Positions 40,001 through 51,497 of a stretch of 64,000 bases of DNA are shown piece by piece. Location: the NCBI RefSeq assembly GCF_900626155.1, contig NZ_LR130844.1:744061-808060 (forward strand), given 5' to 3'. Position 1 is the first letter of the stretch. The number at the start of each line of letters is the position of its first letter. The notes below the pieces were generated by a model, which saw nothing but the letters and a program-made list of their open reading frames with translations, did not search any database and was not told the origin of the DNA. This DNA comes from Anaerococcus vaginimassiliensis. Its GTDB lineage: Bacteria > Bacillota > Clostridia > Tissierellales > Peptoniphilaceae. Made by a program: the position numbers and the translations under genes.

Positions 40001-43000
40001 TCTAAACGTTGGAGATGTTTCAGCTGAAAGCCTAAGAAACAATATCCTAAAAGCACCAAAACCAGTTCCAGCTGACCCTAGGTTAAAAGAAGAAACCTAC
40101 ACAATACCAAGTGATGATGCAACAATCACATTAAATGCTGGTAAGGTTGATACAAGCACAGGTAGTAGAGATATTAATATTTCTATTAAACCAACAGGTC
40201 CAGTTTCAACTCTACAAGGAGAAAAAATCCACGCAGTATTTATGGTTGATAGACTAAAAGACCAAAGTGGTGGCAACTTAGATAAAAATATCAACTATTA
40301 TATAACTCAGCTTGTAGATAGGGCAAAAGCCAATGGATCACAAATTGATTTAACTATCATGCAGTTTGATAATGGTCAAAATAACAATAGATTGTCAGAT
40401 ATTGTAACAAAAGATTCAGACACTATAAGTACAACAACTAAGAAATTTACTCAAGTTAACTTAGATGGAACAGAAGGTAGTGAAGTAAGCTTTAGAGATT
40501 ACTTAGAAGCTGGAAAAGTTGATCCAAGGAAAACTAATAACCTGAAAGATCCTAGTGCTAGCTTAAAGGATAAATTTAACAACAACAAATTTAAAAAAGA
40601 CTTTTTAACTAAAGAAGGATACAATAATAAGTATTTATTTGTTATAAATACACACAGAACTCCAACTAAAAGTTCAGCTGATAATTACAAAAATGTCATA
40701 GATCAATTTAAGAATAATGGATTTAATATCAAATTTACTCACATAGTAGGTGCAAGTGATTTGGTAGGTAAAACAAAAACCTATGTTGAATTAATGCAAG
40801 AAGCTTATGGAAATGACTTTGAACATTACCTTGGTGGTAAAGAATTAGGTAGTACTGGAAATAGTATGTTAGGTCTAGGTATCTTCCAACCATTAGCTGA
40901 TTATAAATCACCAATAAAAGATACAACAATAAATCTAAACTTGGCTAATTCTATCAAGCTTAATGGAAATATGACTGAAACTATTGATGGAAATCAAAGT
41001 TCCGTAAGTCTAGATAATAGATCTTATACAAAGACTTTCTCACTTCCAAAGGCTGATTCAGAATATAAGCTTTCATATAAGATTTATGTAGATGAAAATG
41101 CAAAAGATTCTCACGATCAAATCCTTAAGATCAATGATTTGATTAACTTTAAGGCGAATACTACAGCAACAGAAACTAGCCTAGATCCAGATAATAAACT
41201 TGTAACTTATAGGCAAAAAGAAGAAGACACACCACAACCACCAGACCCAGAAGAACCTAGTGGCGATGTAGGTCTAAATGTCAAGTTTGTTTATTCAAAT
41301 TCAAAGGATGGACAAATTGACAATACTATCCCTACTAGTCCAAAATATCCTGGTAGGATTAACCTACAAGTAGAAGAAAATGGAGCATATAGAACTATAA
41401 AAGAAGTTGACGCTTTATATTCTGGAAATCTTGATTTAGCAGATATTGAATCAAGCAAAAATTATAGATTAGTTTATAATAGAGATAGTAAAAAAGCTGA
41501 AGATTGGTCTTTACCAGTAACTTCAATTTACAACATTGATAGCAAAAACATTGATAAAGATACCAAAACTATTAACCTAACCATCCAAAATGGTAACACA
41601 ATGGAAATCTTCAATATCGACGAAACTGGATTTAGAATTCCACTAAGAGTTACCAAAGTCAATGAAAACAAAGGATTGTTGACAGGTTCAAGATTTAAAG
41701 CTCGTAAGCTAGTCAATGGAGAGCCAACTCCAATCTATGAAGATGGAAAACCAACTGGTGAATCAGAATATCCAAAATATCACGCTGAAGAGTTTGATGC
41801 TACATCAGAAGCTACAGGTCTACCTGGAGATAACTACTTTAGAGAATTAACTCCTGGTATATATGAATTGTGGGAAGTTCAACCACCAAACGGTTCTTTC
41901 AGACTTCCAACAGATAAAAATGGAAACCCTGTAAAATGGTACTTCAAGGTAAAAGTTAACGAAGGCAAGAAACCATCAGATGATGACTACATGGATATCG
42001 AATTTAACTTTGAATATACATTTAAGGGTAAAAATGATAGTTCTTGGAATGATAAAGTTCCAGAATCAGATAGAAAAGCACTAGAAGGTAAAACTATCCA
42101 CGGTCTAGAACGTACAGTAGATGGCAAGAAAGTTTTCGATCCATATACAGAAGTAGTACCAGATGACCACAGGTCAGACCCAGCCAGACCAGATGCTCCA
42201 TACAAGGGCATAAACGACGTTTGGGTTACAAACTACATGACAACAACAGAACTTAAATTTATGAAAAAAGACGCCGAAACCCAAAAGAACTTGGAAAACG
42301 CAGTCTTTACTCTAAAGAAAGCCCTAGTTGATAAAGATGGAAATGTAGAATTTGATGCAAATGGCAAGGCTAAAGTTGACCCTCAAACAGGAGTAGAAGA
42401 AGCTAAAAAGGTAAAACCAGAACCATATAACAAAGAAAAAGGCTACGCAGAGGCTACTGCAAGCAAGGTATCCGGAGTTCAATTTACAAATATTGAAGCT
42501 GGAACATATATCCTAGAAGAAACTAAACCTGCAGATGGTTACAAGCTAAATGATGATAGCTTTATAACTATCAAATTCACACCAGGTGAAGACGGTTCTT
42601 GGACTCAAGAAGTCAAAGGATATAAGAAAGAAAATGGAAGATATCAAGAAATTCCTAATGCAGATACTTCACTATTTGTAAAATCTGAAAAAGGCGATTT
42701 AGAAAGTGTAGCAAACACTCAACTAAATATTGATCTTAACTTTACAAAGATGAATGCTTCTACCAATACAAAATTAAATGGTACAGGCTTTAGGGTAGTT
42801 GAAGTTGATAAAAATGGCAAGAGAATTACAAATGGTTACGACAGAGAAATAGCTGGATTTGGTAGTGCAAGTTATAACTTTAGAGATTTAACTGTAGGTC
42901 GTTATAGACTTGAAGAAACTACAACAATCGAAGGCTTTGCAAAACCAGAACCATGGTATTTTAAGGTAGTCCAAGATCCTGATAGCTTGAAACTAAAGAT

Positions 43001-46000
43001 AGAATTTGAAAATAAAGATAATTCTATTGAATACAAGACAGATGATCAAGGAAATCTTCAAGATGTTCAAGTAAACAACTATCCAAAGATTCCACTAACT
43101 TTCAAAAAAGTAACAGGTGAAAATAAACCACTAAAAGATGCTTACTTTGTACTTAAAAAAGTAAGAGAATCAATGGATGAATCTAGCATGAGCTTTGATT
43201 ATTATGCAAATGGTAGTCTCAAAAATCTAGTCAAAGATGGCAAGACCTATTCTTACCTAGAAAATGGTGAGCTAGATACAATTGATGAAGAAAAAGTAAC
43301 TGGCGAAGCAAGATATGATTCTGTATCTGGAGCTACAAAGAAATACTATAAGTCAAATGTCAGATCTCAAGAAAACGGTGAAGTTAACTTCAGAGATTTG
43401 GACGAAGGTATCTACGAATTAATAGAAACCGACATCCCTGACGGCTACGAAGACGCAACCCAACAAATCAGATGGATTGTAGAAATTAAAAAAGGTGAAA
43501 ATGGTCTAGAAGTTATTTACAATAAGGAAACTGAAGATACTTATTATAAAACTTACGATACAGAGTATTACAAGACCTATACAGCAAATAATTTCAAAAA
43601 TATAAATAACTTTGAAAAACTTGATGGTGATTCTAACTTCGATTACAAATTAACCAACAAGAAAAACACAATTGATTTGCGATGGAAGAAATACAGCGGA
43701 AAGGATACAACTAATCTAATCAAAAAATACACAAGATTTGATTTGATTAAGGTCATCCCAGATCCAGACGATCCAAAGGCTGACCCTATGGATGAAAATA
43801 TAGCTACAAGTGGCGTATCCTATGGCGGAACTAGAAATATAGCTGCAAGTACGAACGGTATATTTGAAGTAAAAGACTTATCCAAAGGTATTTATGTCCT
43901 ATACGAAACTCAAGCCCCAGAAGGCTATGAGCTAATGGATAGACAGATAGTTATCAAAGTCTACGAAGATGAAAAAGATAACTACACACTAAAGAAGAAA
44001 TTCTTTGAGATGAAAAAGGATGAAAATGGTAATAATACTTTAGTAGAGGTAGATAATTTTGAATATATCTTCACTCAAACTAATCGAAAAACTCAACAAG
44101 AAGAACCATTCATCCAAGACGGATACTTCTTCGTAAATAACCGAGAAAAAACATCATTTATCCTTTCTAAAGGATTTATGACAAAAGTTGATGGTAAGAG
44201 TACATTTAACCACATCGACAAGGGAGAATTGCAACTATCATTATACAAAGATCCAACAGATAATAAAAATACTGACACTAATATTTATAGTCACACTATA
44301 AACTTAGGTAAAGATCAGTATTACAAATTCCCACTAGGAAATATTCAGTATAATGTAAGATACCTCTTAGAAGAAACCAAAGCCCCAGCAGGCTACGCAA
44401 AATCTAAGAATAAATACAAGATAGAATTTAGAAAAGTCGGCACAACAGTTGCCCCATACCTAGTAGGAATAGTAAAACCTGACGGAAAAGATTTAAAAGA
44501 TAAGGATGGAAAACTAATCACTGATACTGGGTTAAAGATTCCAACTGGTGGTCTAAAGATAGAGCTAACAGGAACACTTGCTGACCCATCATCAAGCTTC
44601 AAGATTGTAAACAACAAGACAGAAGTTGAATTTACAAAAGTTGGTAAAGATACTGTAAAAGAAGGAGACAAACTAGTAGATAAAGAAACTAATCTTAAAG
44701 ATGTCAAATTCTACCTAGAAAAACAAGACCAAGATAGAAACTACTATCCAGTAACAAGCAACTTAGAATTTATCAAAAAAGATGAAAAAAGATACTATAT
44801 CGAAAAAGCTAATGGCGAGAAAGATTATGGCAATGTCCTAAATCCAGTAAGCATAGAAAAGAGTGCTTACACCTTCACATCAGATGCTAATGGTAAATTC
44901 AAGATTGAAAATCTAAACGATGGTTTCTACCAACTAATAGAACCAAATGCTCCAAAAGATGAAAATGGCGAAGAATACATGAAAGTCCAAGGAGCAGTCA
45001 AGAAATTTAGAATTCTTGAAGGTGAAGTTTATATCGAAGATGACAAATCTGAGAAAAAACTAAATAATGCCACAGATGTTGAAAAAGAAAAACTTACCAA
45101 GATTACAAACGTAAAACCTGGTAAGGGAGAATTTGAATTAAACAAAACTGATGAAGATGGAGAAAGTCTCGATGGTGTAACTTTTGAGCTTTACGATTCT
45201 GAAGGAAAGGTTATTAGAACTGAAACAACAAAAGATGGTGGAAAGATTAATTTCACAGGTCTACCTTTCGGTTCATATTGGATCAAAGAAACAAAGACCA
45301 AAGACGGCTATGTAGTCGATAGGAAAATCAGACGAGTTCTACTAGGAAAAGATTGGAATGTACCAGAAAATCCAACAAATCCAAAAGATGTAACCAAAGA
45401 TGTATTATTTGAAGATGACCTACCTGAACTTAAATCTATAGGAGGAGAATCTTCAAGCAGACAAACAGTTTATCCTAACCAACAAGAGGCAATGCTTGCC
45501 TACTTCAAATTCAATTTAAGAGAAGGAGTAGAAGTAAAACCGGGAGATACTTTCACCCTTGATTTCTCAGACAATGTTGACCTCTACGGTATATTTGTAG
45601 ATAACAACGGTGGCGGAAAAGTTGAAGATGACAACTACTTTAACATAATTTCTGACGCAGGTCTTGTTGCAAAGGCACACGTTAATGATAATAAACATTC
45701 AATAACCTATACCTTTACTGAATATATTGATAACTACAAACTTGGCACTATGAAACTAAGTGCACAGTTGTATGTAAATAGGTACAAAGTTCCTAATTCA
45801 CAAGAAATCACAGTTACAGCAAAAGCTGGAAATACCTACAGCGATAAAATAAAGGTAGATTACAGAGGAAATACTCCAGGACAAAGTCATGAAGGCTACC
45901 AAGATCCTAGGGTAGATGTTTCATCATATATGTTAAGGTTAAACCCAGAAACCAATACATTTACAACAATAGTATATGTAAACCAATGGAACAAGGCGAC

Positions 46001-48230
46001 CTTCAACAAATATTTGACATTTTCAACAGATAAAGATGTAGAAATCACATCAATGAAAAAATACATCAAATTAGGTTACGGTAGTCACACTGATAAGTAT
46101 TACGATGGTGATTTGCCAGATTCTTATGGAGTAGATTTGTCAGATACATCTAAATATAAATATGATGGTGACACTTTTGATAAATTAAACAACAGAAAAT
46201 ATAGGATGTTTATAGGAGCGAAAAATCCTAATACAGAATATTATGCTAACGCTTATGTTGTAGAAATCAAAGGAAGAATCACTGAGAAAGATGCTAAAAG
46301 CTTAAGAACTAATTCTTACCTATATGCTAATAAAATAGGTAATAATTGGTGGGCAAGCTACGACAATCCGTTTAGAGAGTATGACAACACATACACATAT
46401 GGTTATTGGACAAATAAATATTGGGAGATAGGAAATTTCGAAACTTGGTCTCAATTCTACAAGCCAGAAGCATCAAGTGAAGGAAGCCTATTATATAACT
46501 TCATCAACTACAAAAACAGAATTGAATACACTAAAATCAATTCTGGAATAAGAGGTGAAGCTGTTGACAAGAAAGAAGAAGCTCAAAATGCTGAGGGCAA
46601 TCAAGCAAGTGGAAAACCAGTTGGCTCTTCAAATGGAATTGGAAGTCCGCTAGCGAAAGCTACATTCGAACTTAGAAAGAAACCTACAATAGGTGCTGCT
46701 ACAAAAGTAGAAGGATCAGAAGTAACATCAGATAAAAATGGTAAGTTTTTCTGGGAAAAATTAGCACCAGGCAAATATGAAGTTTGGGAAACAAAAGCTC
46801 CAGAAGGATTCAAAACACCAGATGAGGCAGTTTCAGAATTTGAAGTTGATAAAAATGGAAACATTATAAATATCAAAGATGGAAAACTAACCATAGAAAA
46901 CTTCAAGAATGCTCAGATTAGAATCAAGAAAACTGACGAAAAAGGTAATTACTTGGATGGAGCAAAGTTCTTGCTAACACAAACAAGTGGATCAATAGAA
47001 TATGAAGCAAATTACGGTAAGAAAGATGAAACTGATAACACACTAGTATTCGATGACCTACCAGTAGGAACTTATAAACTAGAAGAAAAACAAGCTCCAA
47101 CAGGCTACAAGAAATCAGACCAAATTTGGCAGATTGAAGTAACCAAAGACGGCGAAGTAAAATGGCTAAACTCTTTCGATGATACAAATGATCAAATGAA
47201 AGCTACCCAAAACCTCACTTATCGAGGAGATAAAACAACTCACCTTGATATAGAAGTTATTGGTATAGATAAAGTTAACAAAACAAAAAGGTCAATAATA
47301 ACAGTAAAAGCCAAACCAAGTGAACTAAAAAATAAGAGGATATTAGTTGAAAATGGCTCTGCTATCTCTCAACTAAACACCAAAGTTAGACTAGTAGTAA
47401 GTGACGATGGAAAGGCTATAAGTGATCCAGATGCCACAAGCTACAAGCTAGAAAGAACAAGTGGTTTCTCAATGGCTCTAACCATAAATCCTCAATTAGG
47501 AAATGATGCTGGTACAGCTGATGAGAAAGAAAGATACTACAAATTCATTGTAGACCTACCATATTCTCAAAAAACTGAAGCTATGCCAAAAGTAAAATAC
47601 CAAGCACTTAATGAAAATGGCGAATTTACCGATGTAGAAACCATAAGAAAAACTTTGACAGCTATATCTTATGATAATATCACTGCTAATAAAGTACCTA
47701 TGCCAGACGCAGGTAAATACCTAGCCCGTGATATCAACCTATTAACAACAGAAATAGGAAACAAGAAGCTAGTTAACCTATATTATAGAAAGGTAGACTA
47801 CGCCGATAAGACTAAAGGACTAGAAGGAGCTGTATTTGAACTACAAAATAAAGATGGTACATCTCTAGATCCTAAACGTACTGCAACATCAGACAAAGAT
47901 GGTTACTTCGAGTTTAAAGACATACCAGACGGTGAATACAAGATAACTGAAATAAAAGCACCGGATGGATATGCTCTTACAAAGAGAACTATAGAACAAG
48001 CATTTATCGTAGAAAATGACAAAGTTAGACGTAACAAAGTTACATTTACAAATACAAGTAAAGATAAGAGTAAACTAGTAATCAACCAAAAGGCTCTCTA
48101 CCCACAAACAGGTGGACCAGGTACATGGCAAGGATTCACAATCATAGGAGCAATCCTAATGTCACTAGCTGCGATATATCTTGCCCTAAAGAAAAAACAA
48201 CAACTAAACCAAGCTAACCCAACAAAATAA
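34064..48230 (+). pseudogene. Second giant adhesin, split by a frameshift
   Basis: The start at 34064 (GGAGGAG upstream) gives the same signal peptide as the first giant protein (MKRRLKDF, cleavage after VYA) and a related N-terminal half. Frame 2 ends at a TAA (36410-36412). The rest continues without a break in frame 3 to 48230. The crossover must lie in 36382-36409, consistent with one extra base (for example in AAAA at 36382-36385). Restored, the protein is about 4,720 residues. It holds a thioester domain (Cys codon 37005, Gln codon 37344), about 16 SpaA/Cna-B modules (37765-48030), a vWA-like domain with degenerate MIDAS (about 40150-41200), a TYTFTEYID motif near 45703, and a C-terminal YPQTG (48099-48113) with membrane helix. 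It is either a sequencing error, a recent mutation, or an inactivated adhesin. Confidence 0.85.
36897..37380 (+). other. Putative thioester domain in the second giant adhesin
   Basis: The only cysteine I find in the mature restored protein sits in MVQCFNSG (codon 37005-37007). A glutamine follows in a MYQRVVHHLTDG context (codon 37344-37346), resembling the TQxAIWyfTDG pattern of Gram-positive thioester domains, in which Cys and Gln side chains form an internal thioester that captures host amines. Position and motif support the call, but the Gln motif is divergent. Confidence 0.6.
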
Positions 48231-48260
48231 CCCTCCATCACGGAGGGCTAGGGTCTAGCC
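48231..48260 (+). terminator. Hairpin after the second giant adhesin
   Basis: CCCTCC (48231-48236) pairs with GGAGGG (48242-48247) immediately after the stop codon, followed by GGCTA/TAGCC. There is no T tract, so it may stabilise the mRNA end rather than terminate on its own. Confidence 0.45.
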
Positions 48261-48266
48261 AAACCC

Positions 48267-48697
48267 CGTCATTCCGAGCGAGCGAATGAAATGAGCGACG
48301 AGGAATCTCCAGTATGTACCACGGAGAAAAGGTAGAAATAAAAACCTACCCTAACCTAGTAATTCCAAATGGGCGTGGAAAATAAAATTCAAACGAGAAC
48401 ATTGCCCCAGCTCTGTCATTCCGAGCGAGGGAGGAACGACCGACGAGGAATCTCGAGTAACTACCGTGAGAAACAAACCAGCAATACGTCATTCCGACAG
48501 AGAACCCAGAGGGTTCGAGGAGGAATCTCCAGTATGTACCACGGAGAAAAGTAGAAATAAAAACAACCTCAACCCCGCCATTCCAAATGGGCGTAGAAAA
48601 TAAAACTCAAAAGAGAAAAAATCCACTCATAGCTCTGTCATTCCGACAGAGCGAATGAAATGAGCGACGAGGAATCTCCAGTATGTACCACGAGATT
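48267..48697 (+). repeat. Cluster of four palindromic repeats in a duplicated unit
   Basis: Four copies of a repeat beginning GTCATTCCGA and ending GAGGAATCTC lie at 48267-48310, 48415-48455, 48487-48530 and 48637-48679. Copies 1-2 and 3-4 belong to a tandemly duplicated block of about 220 bases; the linkers also match (AGTATGTACCACGGAGAAAA, then ATTCCAAATGGGCGT). The outer ends are complementary (ATTCC/GGAAT), and in copy 3 the centre is a perfect hairpin (GAACCC/GGGTTC). More copies lie near 57 kb. They look like dispersed REP/MITE-type elements. No gene was found in this stretch; a short open frame through it is a repeat artefact. Confidence 0.85.
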
Positions 48698-48809
48698 AAA
48701 CCAAGAACAAAAAACTTTTTAGGGAAATTTACATTTTTAGCAAAATAACCAATATACCTAAAAAATATCCCAGAAAAGTAACAAAAAAACGTACACAAAA
48801 CAAAATATC

Positions 48810-48818
48810 TGATATAAT
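48810..48818 (+). promoter_or_regulatory. Predicted pilin promoter (extended -10)
   Basis: TGATATAAT at 48810-48818 is an extended -10. A second TATAAT lies at 48842-48847. Either would give a leader of about 230-265 bases before the pilin ATG. The first fits the extended -10 pattern used elsewhere in the window. Confidence 0.45.
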
Positions 48819-48860
48819 ATAGATATATAGTATGCAAACCATATAATATAAACATTAGAA

Positions 48861-49036
48861 ATTAAATATCACAGGACAAAACAAATCCAACAGATATTTA
48901 ATCTCAAAGACCAAGTCCATAGGACAATGAAATTGTATGTAAGCCCTGCCTGAGGGCAGGGATTATATAAAAAGAATGAATTCTCATTCACTTATCCAAT
49001 CCGGTTGATAGTTGGACAAGTAGGGGAGCCTTACAT
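48861..49036 (+). promoter_or_regulatory. Long structured leader of the pilin gene
   Basis: Several helices can be drawn: ATTAAATATC (48861-48870) with 48893-48902; a GTCC/GGAC hairpin near 48916; then a closed junction. There ATGTAAG (48937-48943) pairs with CTTACAT (49030-49036) around three hairpins: CCCTGCC/GGCAGGG (48944-48961), GAATGA/TCATTC (48974-48989) and CTTATCCAA/TTGGACAAG (48991-49020, one mismatch). It ends 47 bases before the ATG without a T tract. I recognise no known riboswitch core in it. Confidence 0.5.
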
Positions 49037-49083
49037 AGAAGGTTATATCAACAAAATTGAAAAATAAAAAAAAGGAGAGGATT

Positions 49084-51270
49084 ATGAAAAACAAATTATT
49101 TTCAATTTTCACAGCACTAGCAATGGTCCTAGGAATCCTAGTATCCCCATTCACAAGTGCTCATGCGGCTGATGAAGTTACAAATTCAGTAACACTTCAT
49201 AAGATGTTAATTGACAAAGATAATCTAGATCAGTTTCCAAAAGAAGCTGGACAAGAAGGATTAGATAAGTCAATTTATGATGGTAATGCTCTAAAAAATG
49301 GATACTTCGGAGCAAATGCGAAAGACATAGGCGGAGTATACTTTGCATGGGCAAAGAAAGACACTGACGGCGAATACTACTGGGCAGACAAAGATGGTAA
49401 TATCATTGGAGAGAAAAAAGAAGAAGCAGATACCAGAGTAAAAGCTGAAAAAGGCAAATATAAAGATATGCCAGAAAACACCTACGGTGGTCTTACAGAA
49501 GATAATAACGGTTTTAAATTTAATACTGCAAAATTTTCAGGAACCTACAAAATTTTTGAAATCGAATCAAAATCAACATATGTAGGTGAAAATAATGACT
49601 CAACACTAACAGGATCAAAAGCAGTTCCAGTAGAAATTACACTTCCACTAGTAAACGAAAAGGGTGTAATTGCAGATGCACACGTTTATCCAAAAAATAC
49701 AGAAGATAAACCAACCACAAACAAAGACTTCTCTAACAAATTTGATCAAACAACTCCAAATGGAAGAGATTACAATACAGATGAAACAGAAGTCCAAGGG
49801 AATCCAGAAATATCAGAAAAAGAAAAGAAAGAAGCTTGGGAACCAAAAAACGTTGGTGACAAAGTGGATTACACAGTTAAAACAACAATTCCAGCAAATG
49901 CTAGATATGCAACAGCATACTGGAACGACGAAATGACTGATGGTCTTACACTTGACATAAATTCTGTTAAGCTTGCTTATACAGGTAATGATAATGTTAC
50001 ATTAACAATAGATCAAGACTATACTATAAAACCAACATCAAATGGCGGGAAACAAGGTTTCGAACTTGAATTTACTCCTACTGGTCTAGAAAAAATCAAC
50101 AACAAGCCTAATGAAGGTACAATTACAATAACATACTCAGCAACACTAAACGAAAATGCAGTAGTAGCAGTACCTGAATCAAACGACGTTAACTTCTTCT
50201 ATGGTAATAACCCAAGAAAAGGTAACACACCAAAACCAAACTATCCAGATGAAAATGGTAATTTAAAAGTTACAAAAACATGGGACGACGGAGTATGGGC
50301 AGAAGGCGAAAGTGCTACATTTAGACTTGTAGATGCTCAAACTGGTAAAATGGTTACAGCTGATGATCTAGTTCAAGGTAACGCTACAAAAGAAGATTTT
50401 GAAGCATACAAGAAAGAATTTAAATCTGAACAAAAAATTGGATACAACCAAGAAGATAAAACAGCAACATGGAAATACCTAGACAAAAACAAACAATATA
50501 AAGCAGTCGAAATTGACATGACAGCTGGTACAGAATCTTCATATGAAGTAAATAATAAAGGTGAGATTGTTGTTGTAAACCACAAAACAAACAACCCAGC
50601 ACCAATCAACCCAACTGAACCAAAAGTTGTAACATACGGTGCAAAATTCGTAAAAACAAATGCTGATGGAACAGAAAGACTAGCTGATGCTGAATTTGCA
50701 GTTAAAAACTCAGAAGGTAAATTCCTAACAGGAACAGCAGCAGACCGTACAGCATATCAAGCAGCTCAAGATGCTTACCTTGCTAAAATTGAAGAATATA
50801 ACGGCAAAAAAGCAGAAGAACAAACAGATGAATTAAAAGCAGAAATCAAAAAGCTTGAAGAAGCAAGAGACAAAGCTTGGAATGCAACACTAAAAGATAT
50901 GACTCAATGGGGAGATAAAGATAATGCAATCAAATTAAAATCTAACAAACAAGGTCAATTTGAAATTGCTGGTTTAGCTCCTGGAAAATACACCTTAGTG
51001 GAAACAAAAGCTCCAGAAGGATACGTAAACGCAGAAAAAGCAACTCTTGAATTTGAATTTGAAGTTACAAAAGATGGTCAAAAATTAAAAAATATTGACT
51101 TTGGCGTAAAAGATGATAAAGAAGCTGACAATGCTCAACAAGTTATCAACAAGAAAGTAACAATCCCACAAACAGGTGGTATCGGATCACTAATCTTTGT
51201 AGTAGCAGGTCTTGCAATCATGACATTCGCATACACAGCCTACAAAAAAAGCCAATACCAAGAAGCTTAA
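49084..51270 (+). CDS. SpaH/EbpB-like LPXTG-anchored major pilin
   Basis: The frame is open from a TTG at 49057, but AAAGGAGAGG directly precedes the ATG at 49084. The 728-residue product has a signal peptide (cleavage after AHA, residue 28), an N-terminal pilin D1 domain (VTLHKMLID), a pilin motif DAHVYPKNT whose lysine is K204, Cna-B-type domains, an E-box YTLVETKAPEGY with E640, and a sorting signal IPQTG at 694-698, followed by a membrane helix. Such subunits are polymerised by class C sortases into covalent pili. The last domain holds a long Lys/Glu helical insertion. No sortase or minor pilin gene is adjacent; the giant adhesin upstream could be a tip protein, which is speculation. Confidence 0.92.
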   Translation: MKNKLFSIFTALAMVLGILVSPFTSAHAADEVTNSVTLHKMLIDKDNLDQFPKEAGQEGLDKSIYDGNALKNGYFGANAKDIGGVYFAWAKKDTDGEYYWADKDGNIIGEKKEEADTRVKAEKGKYKDMPENTYGGLTEDNNGFKFNTAKFSGTYKIFEIESKSTYVGENNDSTLTGSKAVPVEITLPLVNEKGVIADAHVYPKNTEDKPTTNKDFSNKFDQTTPNGRDYNTDETEVQGNPEISEKEKKEAWEPKNVGDKVDYTVKTTIPANARYATAYWNDEMTDGLTLDINSVKLAYTGNDNVTLTIDQDYTIKPTSNGGKQGFELEFTPTGLEKINNKPNEGTITITYSATLNENAVVAVPESNDVNFFYGNNPRKGNTPKPNYPDENGNLKVTKTWDDGVWAEGESATFRLVDAQTGKMVTADDLVQGNATKEDFEAYKKEFKSEQKIGYNQEDKTATWKYLDKNKQYKAVEIDMTAGTESSYEVNNKGEIVVVNHKTNNPAPINPTEPKVVTYGAKFVKTNADGTERLADAEFAVKNSEGKFLTGTAADRTAYQAAQDAYLAKIEEYNGKKAEEQTDELKAEIKKLEEARDKAWNATLKDMTQWGDKDNAIKLKSNKQGQFEIAGLAPGKYTLVETKAPEGYVNAEKATLEFEFEVTKDGQKLKNIDFGVKDDKEADNAQQVINKKVTIPQTGGIGSLIFVVAGLAIMTFAYTAYKKSQYQEA

Positions 51271-51296
51271 TTGATAATTAAGTAAATAAATAAAAC

Positions 51297-51320
51297 AAAA
51301 AGGGCCTCAGGCCCTTTTCG
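51297..51320 (+). terminator. Terminator after the pilin gene
   Basis: AGGGCC/GGCCCT (51301-51306 with 51310-51315) with A and T flanks gives a strong near-symmetric hairpin AAAAGGGCC-TCA-GGCCCTTTT, 26 bases after the stop. Confidence 0.92.
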
Positions 51321-51497
51321 TTTATAAATAATTACTTAATGGAATATTGTAAGAAAGTAGGATGGATTTAAAAATGAAACTAGATATAACTATAGGGATT
51401 GTAACTTTTATAAGGAAATTACATAATGATAGAAAAAACAAAGAATATAATTTAACAAAAAGATAAGAAAAATCTTGAATTTTGTAATACAATATTA

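Noticed and set aside
20262-48085. Many minus-strand ORFs inside the giant adhesin genes
   Set aside because: They are shadows of the low-complexity, Lys/Glu/Thr-rich coding frame. They give Ser/Phe/Leu-rich translations without ribosome-binding sites.
48369-48554. Short open frame through the repeats
   Set aside because: It is made of the repeat itself and has no ribosome-binding site or protein-like signal.
48267-48697. CRISPR array
   Set aside because: Only four units with irregular spacing, arms that are palindromic within each unit, duplicated spacers and no cas genes. They are dispersed palindromic repeats.
48937-49036. tRNA-like gene or c-di-GMP riboswitch in the pilin leader
   Set aside because: The 7-bp closing helix suggests a cloverleaf, but it spans 100 bases, has no T-arm consensus and no CCA-type end. 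The c-di-GMP-I and II core sequences are not present.
51362-51466. 34-residue ORF after the pilin terminator
   Set aside because: No ribosome-binding site, no recognisable motif, and it lies in an A+T-rich region with other decayed frames.
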